DNA of 13,320 nucleotides from JANNAT01 sp043766915 (GTDB lineage Bacteria; Pseudomonadota; Alphaproteobacteria; Rhodobacterales; Rhodobacteraceae): the NCBI GenBank assembly GCA_043766915.1, contig JAYUHO010000175.1, positions 1-13,320 on the forward strand, read 5' to 3'. Under the pieces are notes generated by a model. It saw nothing but the letters and a program-made list of their open reading frames with translations, did no database searches and was not told the DNA's origin. Below are positions 6,686 through 13,320 of this stretch, in pieces. Positions within the stretch are counted from its first letter, which is position 1. The number at the start of each line of letters is the position of its first letter. The position numbers were made by a program, and so were the translations under genes.

Positions 6686-8284
6686 ATGAAAAAGGTGCCC
6701 GCGATGTGGATTGCCGGTCGGCGACGATTTTCAGACCTGCGCAGCACACTGTTTGGTGGGCTGGTGGTGGTGATGTGTGCGCCGTTGGCGGCAGCCGGCA
6801 GCGATCTGGCGACGCCCTTTTTGATCACCGTACCGCGCAGCCCTGCCGAAGCCGCACGTGTGGCCGCCATCACCCTGCCGACGACAAATTTCACCAAGCC
6901 CGAACCATTTGAGGCAAATCCCGCCGGGGCCGCAACGGCACCCGCGCAAAAGGGGGCGCAACAGCGTTCCCAGCCCTTAGCCAACCTTTCGCCCGAACAG
7001 GGGATAGACTTCATCGCAGGTCAGGGGCTGTTTCGCAAAATCTGGGTCGCATCCCCCGCCTCGACGCTGGCTTCCGATGGGCTTGGCCCGCTGTTCAACG
7101 CCCGCAGCTGCGAAGCGTGTCACGCGGGCGGTGGGCGCGGGCATCCCGCCGCTGAAGGTGGAAAGCGCAGCCCCGGGCTGGTTTTGCATCTCGCGGTGCC
7201 CGTGGCCGGTGCAGCGGGGGCGACCGAAATCAGCAGTTATCTGGCCGAACCTTCAGCACCCCTTGCCCCAACCCGCCCGCATCCGGTGTACGGCGCGCAG
7301 TTGCAGGATTTTTCGACCCAAGGCCAACAGGCCGAGTATCAGCTTTCGATCACGTATCACGATATCGCTGTGGATCTGGCGGATGGCGAAACCATTTCCC
7401 TGCGCGACCCCACCTATAGCGCCACTGATCTGGCCTTTGGCCCGCTGGAAGACGGCACGTTGATCTCTGCCCGCATCGCCCCCCAAGTGATTGGGCTGGG
7501 CCTGCTTGAGGCGATTGCCCCGGCCGATATCCTGGCCCACGCCGATCCTGACGACGCCGACAAGGATGGCATTTCGGGCCGTGCGCAGATGATCTGGTCG
7601 GCCGATCTTGGCGGCCCGGCGCTGGGCCGCTTTGGTCACAAAGCCGGGGTCGCCACGATCCGCGAGCAATCCGCACGGGCGTTTCACGCCGATATCGGCA
7701 TCTCGACACCATTGTTTGCGGCGGGTGCCGGTGATTGCACATCCGTGCAAACCAGGTGCATGAACGCGCCGGATGGCACTTCCGGCACGGCGGGCGCCAC
7801 CGAAATCGGCGAGGTTGGTCTTGATTTGGTGACCTTTTATGCCAGCACTTTAACCCTGCCTGCGTGGCGCGGTGTGGCCCGTCCCGACGTGCTGCGTGGC
7901 AAACAGATATTCTATGAAACCGGCTGCACCGCCTGCCATACCCCGAAATTTGTGACCGACAGACTGCCCGCCCACCCCGAACGCAGCTTTCAGCTGATCT
8001 GGCCCTACACCGATATGTTGCTGCACGATATGGGACCGGATCTGGCCGATGATCTGCCCGAAGGCGTGGCCGCTGGCAACGAATGGCGCACGGCCCCGTT
8101 ATGGGGTATTGGCGTAACTGCGGATCGGTCTGGCCGCCAATCTTTTCTGCATGACGGACGTGCCCGCACCCTGCTTGAAGCGATCCTTTGGCATGGTGGC
8201 GAAGCCGGGCACGCCAAAAATCGCGTGACGGCCCTGCCTTCTGCAGACCGCGCTGCCCTTATTCATTATCTGGAAAGCCTATGA
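6686..8284 (+). CDS. di-haem c-type cytochrome, DUF1111 family (putative peroxidase/thiol oxidoreductase)
   Basis: This 532-residue exported protein has two CxxCH haem c sites, CEACH (142-146) and CTACH (414-418). The end region has HDGRARTLLEAILWHGGEA, the hallmark of the DUF1111 family, which is distantly related to MauG and cytochrome c peroxidase. The signal peptide is RRRFSDLRSTLFGGLVVVMCAPLAAAG. It would accept or donate electrons in the periplasm, perhaps to set the oxidation state of iron handled by the flanking imelysins. Start choice is open: ATG 6686 (used) gives MKK before the signal, while ATG 6704 has AAAGG 8 nt upstream. The longer in-frame start at 6596 lies inside the preceding gene and is unlikely. 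The stop overlaps the next start (ATGA). Confidence 0.9.
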   Translation: MKKVPAMWIAGRRRFSDLRSTLFGGLVVVMCAPLAAAGSDLATPFLITVPRSPAEAARVAAITLPTTNFTKPEPFEANPAGAATAPAQKGAQQRSQPLANLSPEQGIDFIAGQGLFRKIWVASPASTLASDGLGPLFNARSCEACHAGGGRGHPAAEGGKRSPGLVLHLAVPVAGAAGATEISSYLAEPSAPLAPTRPHPVYGAQLQDFSTQGQQAEYQLSITYHDIAVDLADGETISLRDPTYSATDLAFGPLEDGTLISARIAPQVIGLGLLEAIAPADILAHADPDDADKDGISGRAQMIWSADLGGPALGRFGHKAGVATIREQSARAFHADIGISTPLFAAGAGDCTSVQTRCMNAPDGTSGTAGATEIGEVGLDLVTFYASTLTLPAWRGVARPDVLRGKQIFYETGCTACHTPKFVTDRLPAHPERSFQLIWPYTDMLLHDMGPDLADDLPEGVAAGNEWRTAPLWGIGVTADRSGRQSFLHDGRARTLLEAILWHGGEAGHAKNRVTALPSADRAALIHYLESL

Positions 8285-9261
8285 AACATCTTATCGCCCT
8301 GCTGATGATCACTGCAGCCCCGGCCCGCGCCGACATTGTGGCTGCGGTGCAAGATCATGTTCTGCCCGCCTATGCCAATTTTGCCACCCAATCCGCCAGT
8401 TTGCGCGATGCGGCGGCGACAGATTGTTCCATCGCTGCCGTGCGCCCGGCGTGGAACACGGCCTTTGATGCCTGGACCGCGATCAGCTATCTGCGGCTTG
8501 GTCCGGTAGAAGAGGCGGGGCGCTATTCGGCAATTGCGTTTTGGCCGGATGAACGCAGCGCCACCCCCAAAGCGCTGAAAGCGCTGATCAGCACTTCCGA
8601 TCCGATCATCGACACGCCCGCCGGAGTGGCCGAGTTATCCGTGGCGGCGCGGGGGTTTTATGCGATGGAACTGCTGCTTTACGGTGATGAATTTGCACAG
8701 GAAACGCCGTATTCCTGCGCGCTGATCCGCGCCCTTGCCACCGACCTGGCAGCGGTGTCGCAGGCGGTTTCAGAGGAGTGGTCAACGGGGTATGGCGATC
8801 TGCTGGTGACAGCAGGCGCGCCTGATAACCCAAGCTTTAAATCCCCCGATGAGGGCTATCAGGCGCTGTTCACCGCTCTGCTGTCGGGGCTGGAATTTAC
8901 CGCAGATGCGCAACTTGGCCGCCCCTTGGGCACCTTTGATCGCCCACGCCCCAAACAGGCCGAGGCGTGGCGTTCGGGCCGTGCGCAACGCAACGTGCTG
9001 TTGTCGCTGCAGACACTGGCCGATTTAAAGGCGCGCATGGTCGACGCGCCAACGCCGCTGACCGACGCTGGTTTGGCAAAGGTGATCAAACTGGCGCAAG
9101 AACTGAAAGATCCGACATTTGTCGGGGTATCCGAGCCCGGTTTACGGCTCAAAATTGAGATATTGCAACAATCAGTGTTTGCCTTGCGCGACGTGATGCT
9201 GACCGAAGTTGGCGCGGTTCTGGGTGTCAGCGCCGGGTTTAACGCAGCCGATGGGGATTGA
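8281..9261 (+). CDS. second imelysin family protein with altered GxHxxE motif
   Basis: This 326-residue exported imelysin-like protein has a short Sec signal (MKHLIALLMITAAPARA). The place of the family's GxHxxE motif reads G125-F-Y127-A-M-E130 followed by LLLYGDE, so the His is replaced by Tyr while the Glu stays. This pattern fits the second, shorter imelysin of such operons rather than recent decay, because the frame and the rest of the protein are intact (for example RNVLLSLQTLADLKARM). The ATG overlaps the TGA of the cytochrome gene, so translation is probably coupled. A longer reading from 8188 would run inside the cytochrome gene and lacks signal character. Role inferred: partner of the first imelysin in binding or handing over metal. 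Confidence 0.9.
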   Translation: MKHLIALLMITAAPARADIVAAVQDHVLPAYANFATQSASLRDAAATDCSIAAVRPAWNTAFDAWTAISYLRLGPVEEAGRYSAIAFWPDERSATPKALKALISTSDPIIDTPAGVAELSVAARGFYAMELLLYGDEFAQETPYSCALIRALATDLAAVSQAVSEEWSTGYGDLLVTAGAPDNPSFKSPDEGYQALFTALLSGLEFTADAQLGRPLGTFDRPRPKQAEAWRSGRAQRNVLLSLQTLADLKARMVDAPTPLTDAGLAKVIKLAQELKDPTFVGVSEPGLRLKIEILQQSVFALRDVMLTEVGAVLGVSAGFNAADGD

Positions 9262-9262
9262 A

Positions 9263-10336
9263 ATGACGACAAGACGCGGATTTCTGGCCACGGTGCTCGC
9301 GGCCTCGGCGCTGCCAGGCCTGACATGGGCCGATGCGGGTTCACCGGCCTATCTTGCGGCGGCCAAGGCAGCGGACGGCAGTTTTGCCTTGGCCGGTCTG
9401 ACGGCGCAAGGCGTGCAAACCTTTCTTCTGCCGCTGCCTGCGCGTGGCCATGCCGCCTGCGGGCATCCGACCCTGCCCCAAGCCGTTGTCTTTGCCCGCC
9501 GCCCTGGCACCTATGCGCTGGTGATCGATTGTGCAGCAGGCCAGATCGCAGCCCGGCTTGAGGCCCCCGAATGCCATCATTTCTACGGCCATGGGGTCTT
9601 TTCTGCCGAGGGCGACCGGCTGTTTACCACCGAAAATGATATTGCCACCAATCAGGGCCGGATCGGCGTTTGGGCCGCGCGGGAGGGCTATGGCCGGATC
9701 GGGGATTTTGCCTCAGGGGGGATCGGTCCGCATGATATTTTGCGCCTGCCGGGGCGTGATGTGCTGGCGGTGGCCAATGGCGGCATCATCACCGCGCTGG
9801 ATGATGAGCGCACAAAGCTGAACATCGACACCATGCAGCCGAACCTGACTTACCTGTCCCTGACGGGGGAGGTGCATGAAACCGTAACGCTGGCACCCGA
9901 GATGCACAAAAACTCAATCCGCCATCTTGCCGTGCGCAGCGATGGCCTGATCGGATTCGCCATGCAATGGGAAGGACCGCCAACGATGGCGCCACCGCTG
10001 CTGGGTCTGCACGCGATGGGCGGCGACGTTGTTCTGGCGGCAGCCCCGGACGATCTACAACCCAGATTGGCCAATTATATCGGCAGCATCGCTTTCGATC
10101 AGGCCGGATCCACCCTTGGCCTGACCTCGCCGAAAGGATCGGTCGTAGCCCTGTTTGCCGCCGATGGCCAGTTCACCCAACTGCTGGACCGGCCCGATGT
10201 CTGCGGCATTGGCGCAGGCCGGGATGGGTTTGTGATAACCGACGGTTATGGCGGAATAGCGGAAATTACCAATGGCAAAATCACCGCCCTGACAACCGCC
10301 GCCCAAGCCTGGGACAATCACCTGATTGCAATCTGA
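9263..10336 (+). CDS. Tat-exported DUF1513 family protein
   Basis: This 357-residue protein belongs to the DUF1513 family, found as the last gene of imelysin operons. The Tat signal is TTRRGFLATVLAASALPG, ending near WADA. Repeated short blade-like segments (FYGHGVFSAEG, IGPHDILRLPGRDVLAVANGG, IRHLAVRSDGLIGFAMQWEG) suggest a beta-propeller. Export by Tat implies folding or cofactor loading in the cytoplasm. The biochemical function is unknown. ATG 9263 begins one base after the stop of the second imelysin; GGGGAT lies just before it. ATG 9251 in the same frame would add four residues and overlap the previous gene. No clear intrinsic terminator follows, only a 6-bp stem (TGAAAC/GTTTCA) at the stop codon. 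Confidence 0.88.
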   Translation: MTTRRGFLATVLAASALPGLTWADAGSPAYLAAAKAADGSFALAGLTAQGVQTFLLPLPARGHAACGHPTLPQAVVFARRPGTYALVIDCAAGQIAARLEAPECHHFYGHGVFSAEGDRLFTTENDIATNQGRIGVWAAREGYGRIGDFASGGIGPHDILRLPGRDVLAVANGGIITALDDERTKLNIDTMQPNLTYLSLTGEVHETVTLAPEMHKNSIRHLAVRSDGLIGFAMQWEGPPTMAPPLLGLHAMGGDVVLAAAPDDLQPRLANYIGSIAFDQAGSTLGLTSPKGSVVALFAADGQFTQLLDRPDVCGIGAGRDGFVITDGYGGIAEITNGKITALTTAAQAWDNHLIAI

Positions 10337-10525
10337 AACGGGTCAGGTTTCAAAACCCCGCAAACCCCTATCGTTCAAAGGACAATCCGGGCCGTTCCAT
10401 TTTTGCCCACATACTCCCCGCAAGACGACCTGTCTGCGCCCCCGCACGCCCCCTGATGCCCATCCGCTTCAGCCGGATACAAGGGGCTCGATGCCCTGCG
10501 TGGCCGTATGCCGTTGGGGTCAAGA

Positions 10526-11473
10526 CTACCGTCGAAACGCGGCGGTTCGTGCCGCATAGGCGGTTTCCACATCGCGTTGACGACGGCGGATTTTGCTGTG
10601 CGTCAGCATGTCTTGCACCATCGCCTCTACCGCCGGTTCATAGCGGGCGATCGTGATATCCACCCCCTTCGCCACAGTGCGCGCGGCGAAATAGGCGTCG
10701 GTATGGCGCGCGGTGGCCTCGCTGCCGATCGCCACGGCCCCGCGTCCGCGCAGCCCCCGCAACATGAAGGCGTCATAGGTTTTCACTGCGTAATGATTAT
10801 ACTGCGCCAAGCGGTGCGTGATGTCGCTTTGCGGCAGATTGCGCAGCCGCGTCCACAGGGGCACATCCGCGGGCACGCCGAATCTGGTGCCGTCGGCGCG
10901 CATCACCTGCACCTCGCCTTCGCCCCGCCAGCCCACCATGGAATGATTGTGGATGGTCTTGAACCGCGCGGGCGCCCGCGTCAGGGATTTGACTGCGCTG
11001 TTGGCCCTGTGGTCGCGCGCCAGAGTTTGGGTGAACTGCGCACATACCCGTCCCGGCTGCCAGTTCAGATGTGGCGCATCGGTGAACCCTTTGCCACACA
11101 GGGCGATCACGTCCACCTCGGCCTCGGCCCAACCCGTCAGATCGCGCACCGATCCTGCCCCCAGATGCACGTTCAGAAACTCATCGGCATCCAGCATCAT
11201 CAGCCAGTCGGCACTGTCGATATCGTGCTGCCGCCGGATGCGGGCATACCCGGCATGCTGCGGAATATCGCCGGGGCCCACGGCATTGGGAACATGGGTG
11301 ATATAGCCCGCCGCATCCAGAGCTGCCAGCAGCCGGTCCGACCCATCGCTACAATCGTTTGAAGCGACATAAATTGCGTCAAACCCGGTCACCAGATGAT
11401 GCGCCACCCATTCCAGAATGAACGGGCCTTCGTCTTTCATGCTGGACATCAGCACATGCCGCGCAGCTGTCAT
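10526..11473 (-). CDS. glycosyltransferase family 2-like protein
   Basis: This 315-residue cytoplasmic protein resembles the Glyco_tranf_2_4 type of glycosyltransferase. It opens with a beta-strand and MKDEGPFILEWVAHHLVTGFD, a frequent start in this group, followed by IYVASNDCSDGSD. A DXD motif for metal and nucleotide-sugar binding is present in MLDADEFLN (D95-A-D97). A later stretch, RFKTIHNHSM, is also common there. No membrane segment or signal peptide is seen. The end is rich in Arg, which may favour membrane contact. ATG 11473 is used; the Shine-Dalgarno sequence is weak (GAAAG). galE lies 89 bp upstream on the same strand, so both may serve a surface polysaccharide or glycolipid. The sugar and acceptor are unknown. 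Confidence 0.85.
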   Translation of the reverse strand: MTAARHVLMSSMKDEGPFILEWVAHHLVTGFDAIYVASNDCSDGSDRLLAALDAAGYITHVPNAVGPGDIPQHAGYARIRRQHDIDSADWLMMLDADEFLNVHLGAGSVRDLTGWAEAEVDVIALCGKGFTDAPHLNWQPGRVCAQFTQTLARDHRANSAVKSLTRAPARFKTIHNHSMVGWRGEGEVQVMRADGTRFGVPADVPLWTRLRNLPQSDITHRLAQYNHYAVKTYDAFMLRGLRGRGAVAIGSEATARHTDAYFAARTVAKGVDITIARYEPAVEAMVQDMLTHSKIRRRQRDVETAYAARTAAFRR

Positions 11474-11503
11474 CGGGGACTTTCGTTAACCGGGTTGCAC
11501 CCT

Positions 11504-11532
11504 ATCAATCGCACCGGCTTTCCCGATGTCAA
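11504..11532 (-). promoter_or_regulatory. possible promoter of the glycosyltransferase gene
   Basis: On the minus strand TTGACA (11532-11527) is followed after 17 nt by ATTGAT (11509-11504), about 30 nt before the ATG. The -35 is perfect and the -10 is weak (3 of 6). The gene could equally be read through from galE. Confidence 0.35.
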
Positions 11533-11562
11533 GCCAGCCGTGCCGTCGGGGCGGTCTACAGA

Positions 11563-12549
11563 TCAGCGCGCATACCCCGACTTTTGCGCCCAGTTCAACG
11601 CATCTCGGATCATCTGCGGCAGATCAGACCGTGTCGGTTGCCAGCCCAATTCGCGCATCGCGCGATCAGACCCCGACACCAGCGACGCCGCATCTCCGGC
11701 CCGCCGTGGCCCCAGAACCAAAGGCACCGCGCGGTTGGTCACAACACGCGACGCCTCGATCACTTCGCGCACCGAAAATCCGCGCCCCGATCCCAGATTG
11801 AAAGCCCGGTTGCCCTTGCCGTCCAACAGCCAGTGCAGGCCCAGCGTATGTGCGGCAACCAAATCCATCACATGCACATAATCGCGCACACAGGTGCCGT
11901 CTGGCGTGGGATAATCCGATCCAAACACCGTCAAGGCAGGTCGCCGGCCGTCTATCGCGTCTAACATCAGCGGAATAAGGTGGGATTCAGGACGATGCTG
12001 CTCGCCAATCGCGCCGGAGGGATCGGCCCCTGCCACGTTGAAATAGCGGAAAATGACGTGTTGCAACCCGGCAGAGGCCGAAAAATTCTGCAACATCTCT
12101 TCAATCGCCCGTTTTGAGGCCCCATAGGCGTTGATCGGGTGTTGTGGCGTGTCCTCATCCAGCATCACGCCGTCCTGATCGCCATAAGTGGCACAGGTTG
12201 ACGAGAAGACGAAATTCAAGCAGCCCGCCGCCACCGCCGCCTCGATCAAATTCAGCGCCCCGGTGATGTTGATCCGCCAATAGCGCCCCGGATCACGCAT
12301 TGACTCTGGCACCACGGACAGGGCGGCAAAATGCAGCACCGCCACGGGGCGGTATTGGGTAAAGGCGCGGTCAATGGTCTCACGGTCCAGCAGATCGCCT
12401 TGCACGAAGGGGCCGAATTTCACTGCCTCTGCCCACCCCGTTGACAGATTGTCAAAGGCCACGGGCACAAATCCCGCCGCCGCCAGCGCTTGGCAGGCAT
12501 GCGAGCCGATATAGCCCGCGCCGCCCGTCACCAAAACATGCTGTTGCAT
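11563..12549 (-). CDS. galE: UDP-glucose 4-epimerase
   Basis: This 328-residue short-chain dehydrogenase-type epimerase interconverts UDP-glucose and UDP-galactose with bound NAD, supplying galactose for surface polysaccharides. The NAD-binding motif GGAGYIGSH is at residues 9-17, DNLS is at 33-36, and the active-site pieces are SSTCATYG (116-123) and Y142-GAS-K146. RYFNVAGADPSG and CVRDYVHVMDL are also typical of GalE. Length fits the family (about 330-340). ATG 12549 has GGAGG 8 nt upstream, one of the best ribosome sites in the window. It is followed by a glycosyltransferase gene on the same strand. A related epimerase acting on another UDP-sugar cannot be excluded. Confidence 0.93.
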   Translation of the reverse strand: MQQHVLVTGGAGYIGSHACQALAAAGFVPVAFDNLSTGWAEAVKFGPFVQGDLLDRETIDRAFTQYRPVAVLHFAALSVVPESMRDPGRYWRINITGALNLIEAAVAAGCLNFVFSSTCATYGDQDGVMLDEDTPQHPINAYGASKRAIEEMLQNFSASAGLQHVIFRYFNVAGADPSGAIGEQHRPESHLIPLMLDAIDGRRPALTVFGSDYPTPDGTCVRDYVHVMDLVAAHTLGLHWLLDGKGNRAFNLGSGRGFSVREVIEASRVVTNRAVPLVLGPRRAGDAASLVSGSDRAMRELGWQPTRSDLPQMIRDALNWAQKSGYAR

Positions 12550-12977
12550 CGCGACACCCTCCCGCGTCGGGCAGCGGATCTGCCCAAACTAAGTCATCAG
12601 CGTTTTGACTCGGTTTGCGCCAAAACGTCCAGCGCAAAGCGTAAAGGGGCAGTGGCTGTCGCGCGCAGGGTAAGGCTAAGGGAAATCGCAGTTTCGGCCG
12701 TGCCCAAGACTCTGGCACCTGTCTTGTCAGCCAGCTTGCGGGTCAATTCAGCTAACGCCCGCTCGTTCGGCGGTTGATTGACCGGTCAGGCGTCGCCGGA
12801 TTTCTACCGACGATGCCCTGCCCGTCGGGGGTGCCCGGCGGTTTGCGCCGCTAGACACAGGTCACCCCAGCTTGGCCTTCAACACCTGTCAGGGGCGGTC
12901 GGGGCACGCTCGATATTGGATCCGTTTTTTGGGATGATCAAAACGCCGGGAAAACCTTGTCCCATTTCAGCACAAGA
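12550..12977. other. non-coding gap between the RTX gene end and galE
   Basis: I find no credible gene in these 428 bases. The stretch must hold the galE promoter, but no strong -35/-10 pair stands out. It contains small inverted repeats: CGTTTTG/CAAAACG at 12601-12627, GGTCAAT/ATTGACC at 12741-12783, and the palindrome TGACCGGTCA at 12779-12788. No hairpin with a T-run is evident after the RTX stop. Confidence 0.5.
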
Positions 12978-13320
12978 TCAAAACACAAAGTCCGCATCAG
13001 TAAATGCGCTGGCCGCGAGGCTGGTCGTGGTCACAGAGGTGATGATCAGCCGTTCAGCCCCAAAAGAAATCTCGGCCCCCGTCGATGTGGCCGTGATGGT
13101 CAGCGCGTCGCGGCTGTAAATGCGGCCCCAATCAGAGACGTCAATGCGGTCAACACCATCTTCAAAGTCGCTGATCCGGTCAACCGCCCGATCGGAGACA
13201 AAGACAAACACATCGGCCCCCGCCCCCCCCCGACAGCACATCCGACCCCGCACCATCGTGCAGCCAATCGGCCCCGCCCCCGCCCTGCAAAGTATCGGCC
13301 GCCGCACTGCCCAGCATCCG
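12978..13320 (-). CDS. RTX calcium-binding repeat protein, C-terminal part, with apparent frameshift
   Basis: This is the C-terminal end of a protein with glycine-rich RTX nonapeptide repeats (GGxGxDxUx), which bind Ca2+ and usually belong to proteins secreted by type I systems. Nonapeptides GSAAADTLQ, GGGGADWLH and DGAGSDVLS read in one frame. The fourth (GGAGADVFV) and the usual C-terminal part ISDFEDGVDRIDVSDWGRIY, ending DADFVF, read in the next frame. The break falls exactly at a run of nine G (13223-13231 on the minus strand). With eight G the frame would be continuous. As written, the upstream frame ends 12 residues after the run at a TGA. The start of the gene and any catalytic domain lie beyond the right edge, so the protein type (protease, haemolysin-like, adhesin) is unknown. 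Confidence 0.75.
   Translation of the reverse strand, partial: GCWAVRRPILCRAGAGPIGCTMVRGRMCCRGGAGADVFVFVSDRAVDRISDFEDGVDRIDVSDWGRIYSRDALTITATSTGAEISFGAERLIITSVTTTSLAASAFTDADFVF
13203..13311 (-). repeat. four RTX nonapeptide repeats (27-bp coding units)
   Basis: Units of 27 bp begin at 13311, 13284, 13257 and 13230. Each encodes a variant of GGxGxDxUx; the fourth is intact only if one G is removed from the nine-G run. The nucleotide units have diverged, so this is a protein-level repeat rather than a recent DNA duplication. Confidence 0.8.

Noticed and set aside
10448..10487. Hairpin GCCCC...GGGGC with inner ATCCG/CGGAT between the convergent genes, considered as a terminator
   Set aside because: The stem is interrupted and no T-run follows on either strand, so I did not list it as a terminator.
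10508..11362. Open reading frame of 284 residues on the plus strand
   Set aside because: It is antisense to the glycosyltransferase, whose DXD motif and typical start identify the real frame; the plus-strand product looks like reverse-complement noise.
12452..12718. Open reading frame of 88 residues upstream of galE on the minus strand
   Set aside because: It overlaps the galE start in another frame, has no recognisable domain, and its composition is that of non-coding GC-rich DNA.

Overview
The window looks like chromosome from an alphaproteobacterium of the Rhodobacteraceae (Roseobacter group). It is GC-rich, coding is dense, three exported proteins carry twin-arginine (Tat) signals, and the gene families are typical of marine Rhodobacterales. 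This placement rests on gene content and codon style; no rRNA or other marker gene is present.

Left part (1-3395, minus strand). The 5' part of a PotA-like ABC transporter ATPase runs off the left edge. It is preceded by its periplasmic substrate-binding protein, of the spermidine/putrescine-type family. A strong intrinsic terminator sits between the two, so the binding protein should be made in excess over the membrane parts. The binding-protein gene has a long structured leader. Upstream of it on the same strand is a lipoprotein with an M16 (insulinase-like) fold in which the zinc-binding HxxEH motif is gone.

Centre (3605-10336, plus strand). This is the most coherent block: a Tat-exported multicopper oxidase, a 374-bp gap, then four closely spaced genes. 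These encode an imelysin/IrpA-type protein (peptidase M75 family), a di-haem c-type cytochrome of the DUF1111 family (putative peroxidase), a second imelysin whose GxHxxE His is replaced by Tyr, and a Tat-exported DUF1513 protein. The second to fourth genes touch each other (4-bp ATGA overlap, then a 1-bp gap). The imelysin/DUF1111/imelysin/DUF1513 arrangement recurs in proteobacteria and is linked to iron uptake. I infer an envelope system that captures and oxidises iron or another metal. The multicopper oxidase is a plausible ferroxidase partner. A 9-bp inverted repeat encloses a consensus -35 box just before the operon and is a good operator candidate. A 94-nt imperfect palindrome follows the oxidase stop codon.

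Right part (10526-13320, minus strand). A DXD-type glycosyltransferase and galE (UDP-glucose 4-epimerase) form a likely pair for cell-surface sugar work. Beyond a 428-bp non-coding gap lies the C-terminal end of an RTX (calcium-binding nonapeptide) protein. Its reading frame is broken at a run of nine G, which is either a sequencing indel or a phase-variable tract.

The main points for follow-up are the RTX homopolymer frameshift, the palindromic element, the candidate iron-type operator, the multicopper oxidase beside the imelysin operon, and the non-catalytic M16 lipoprotein.
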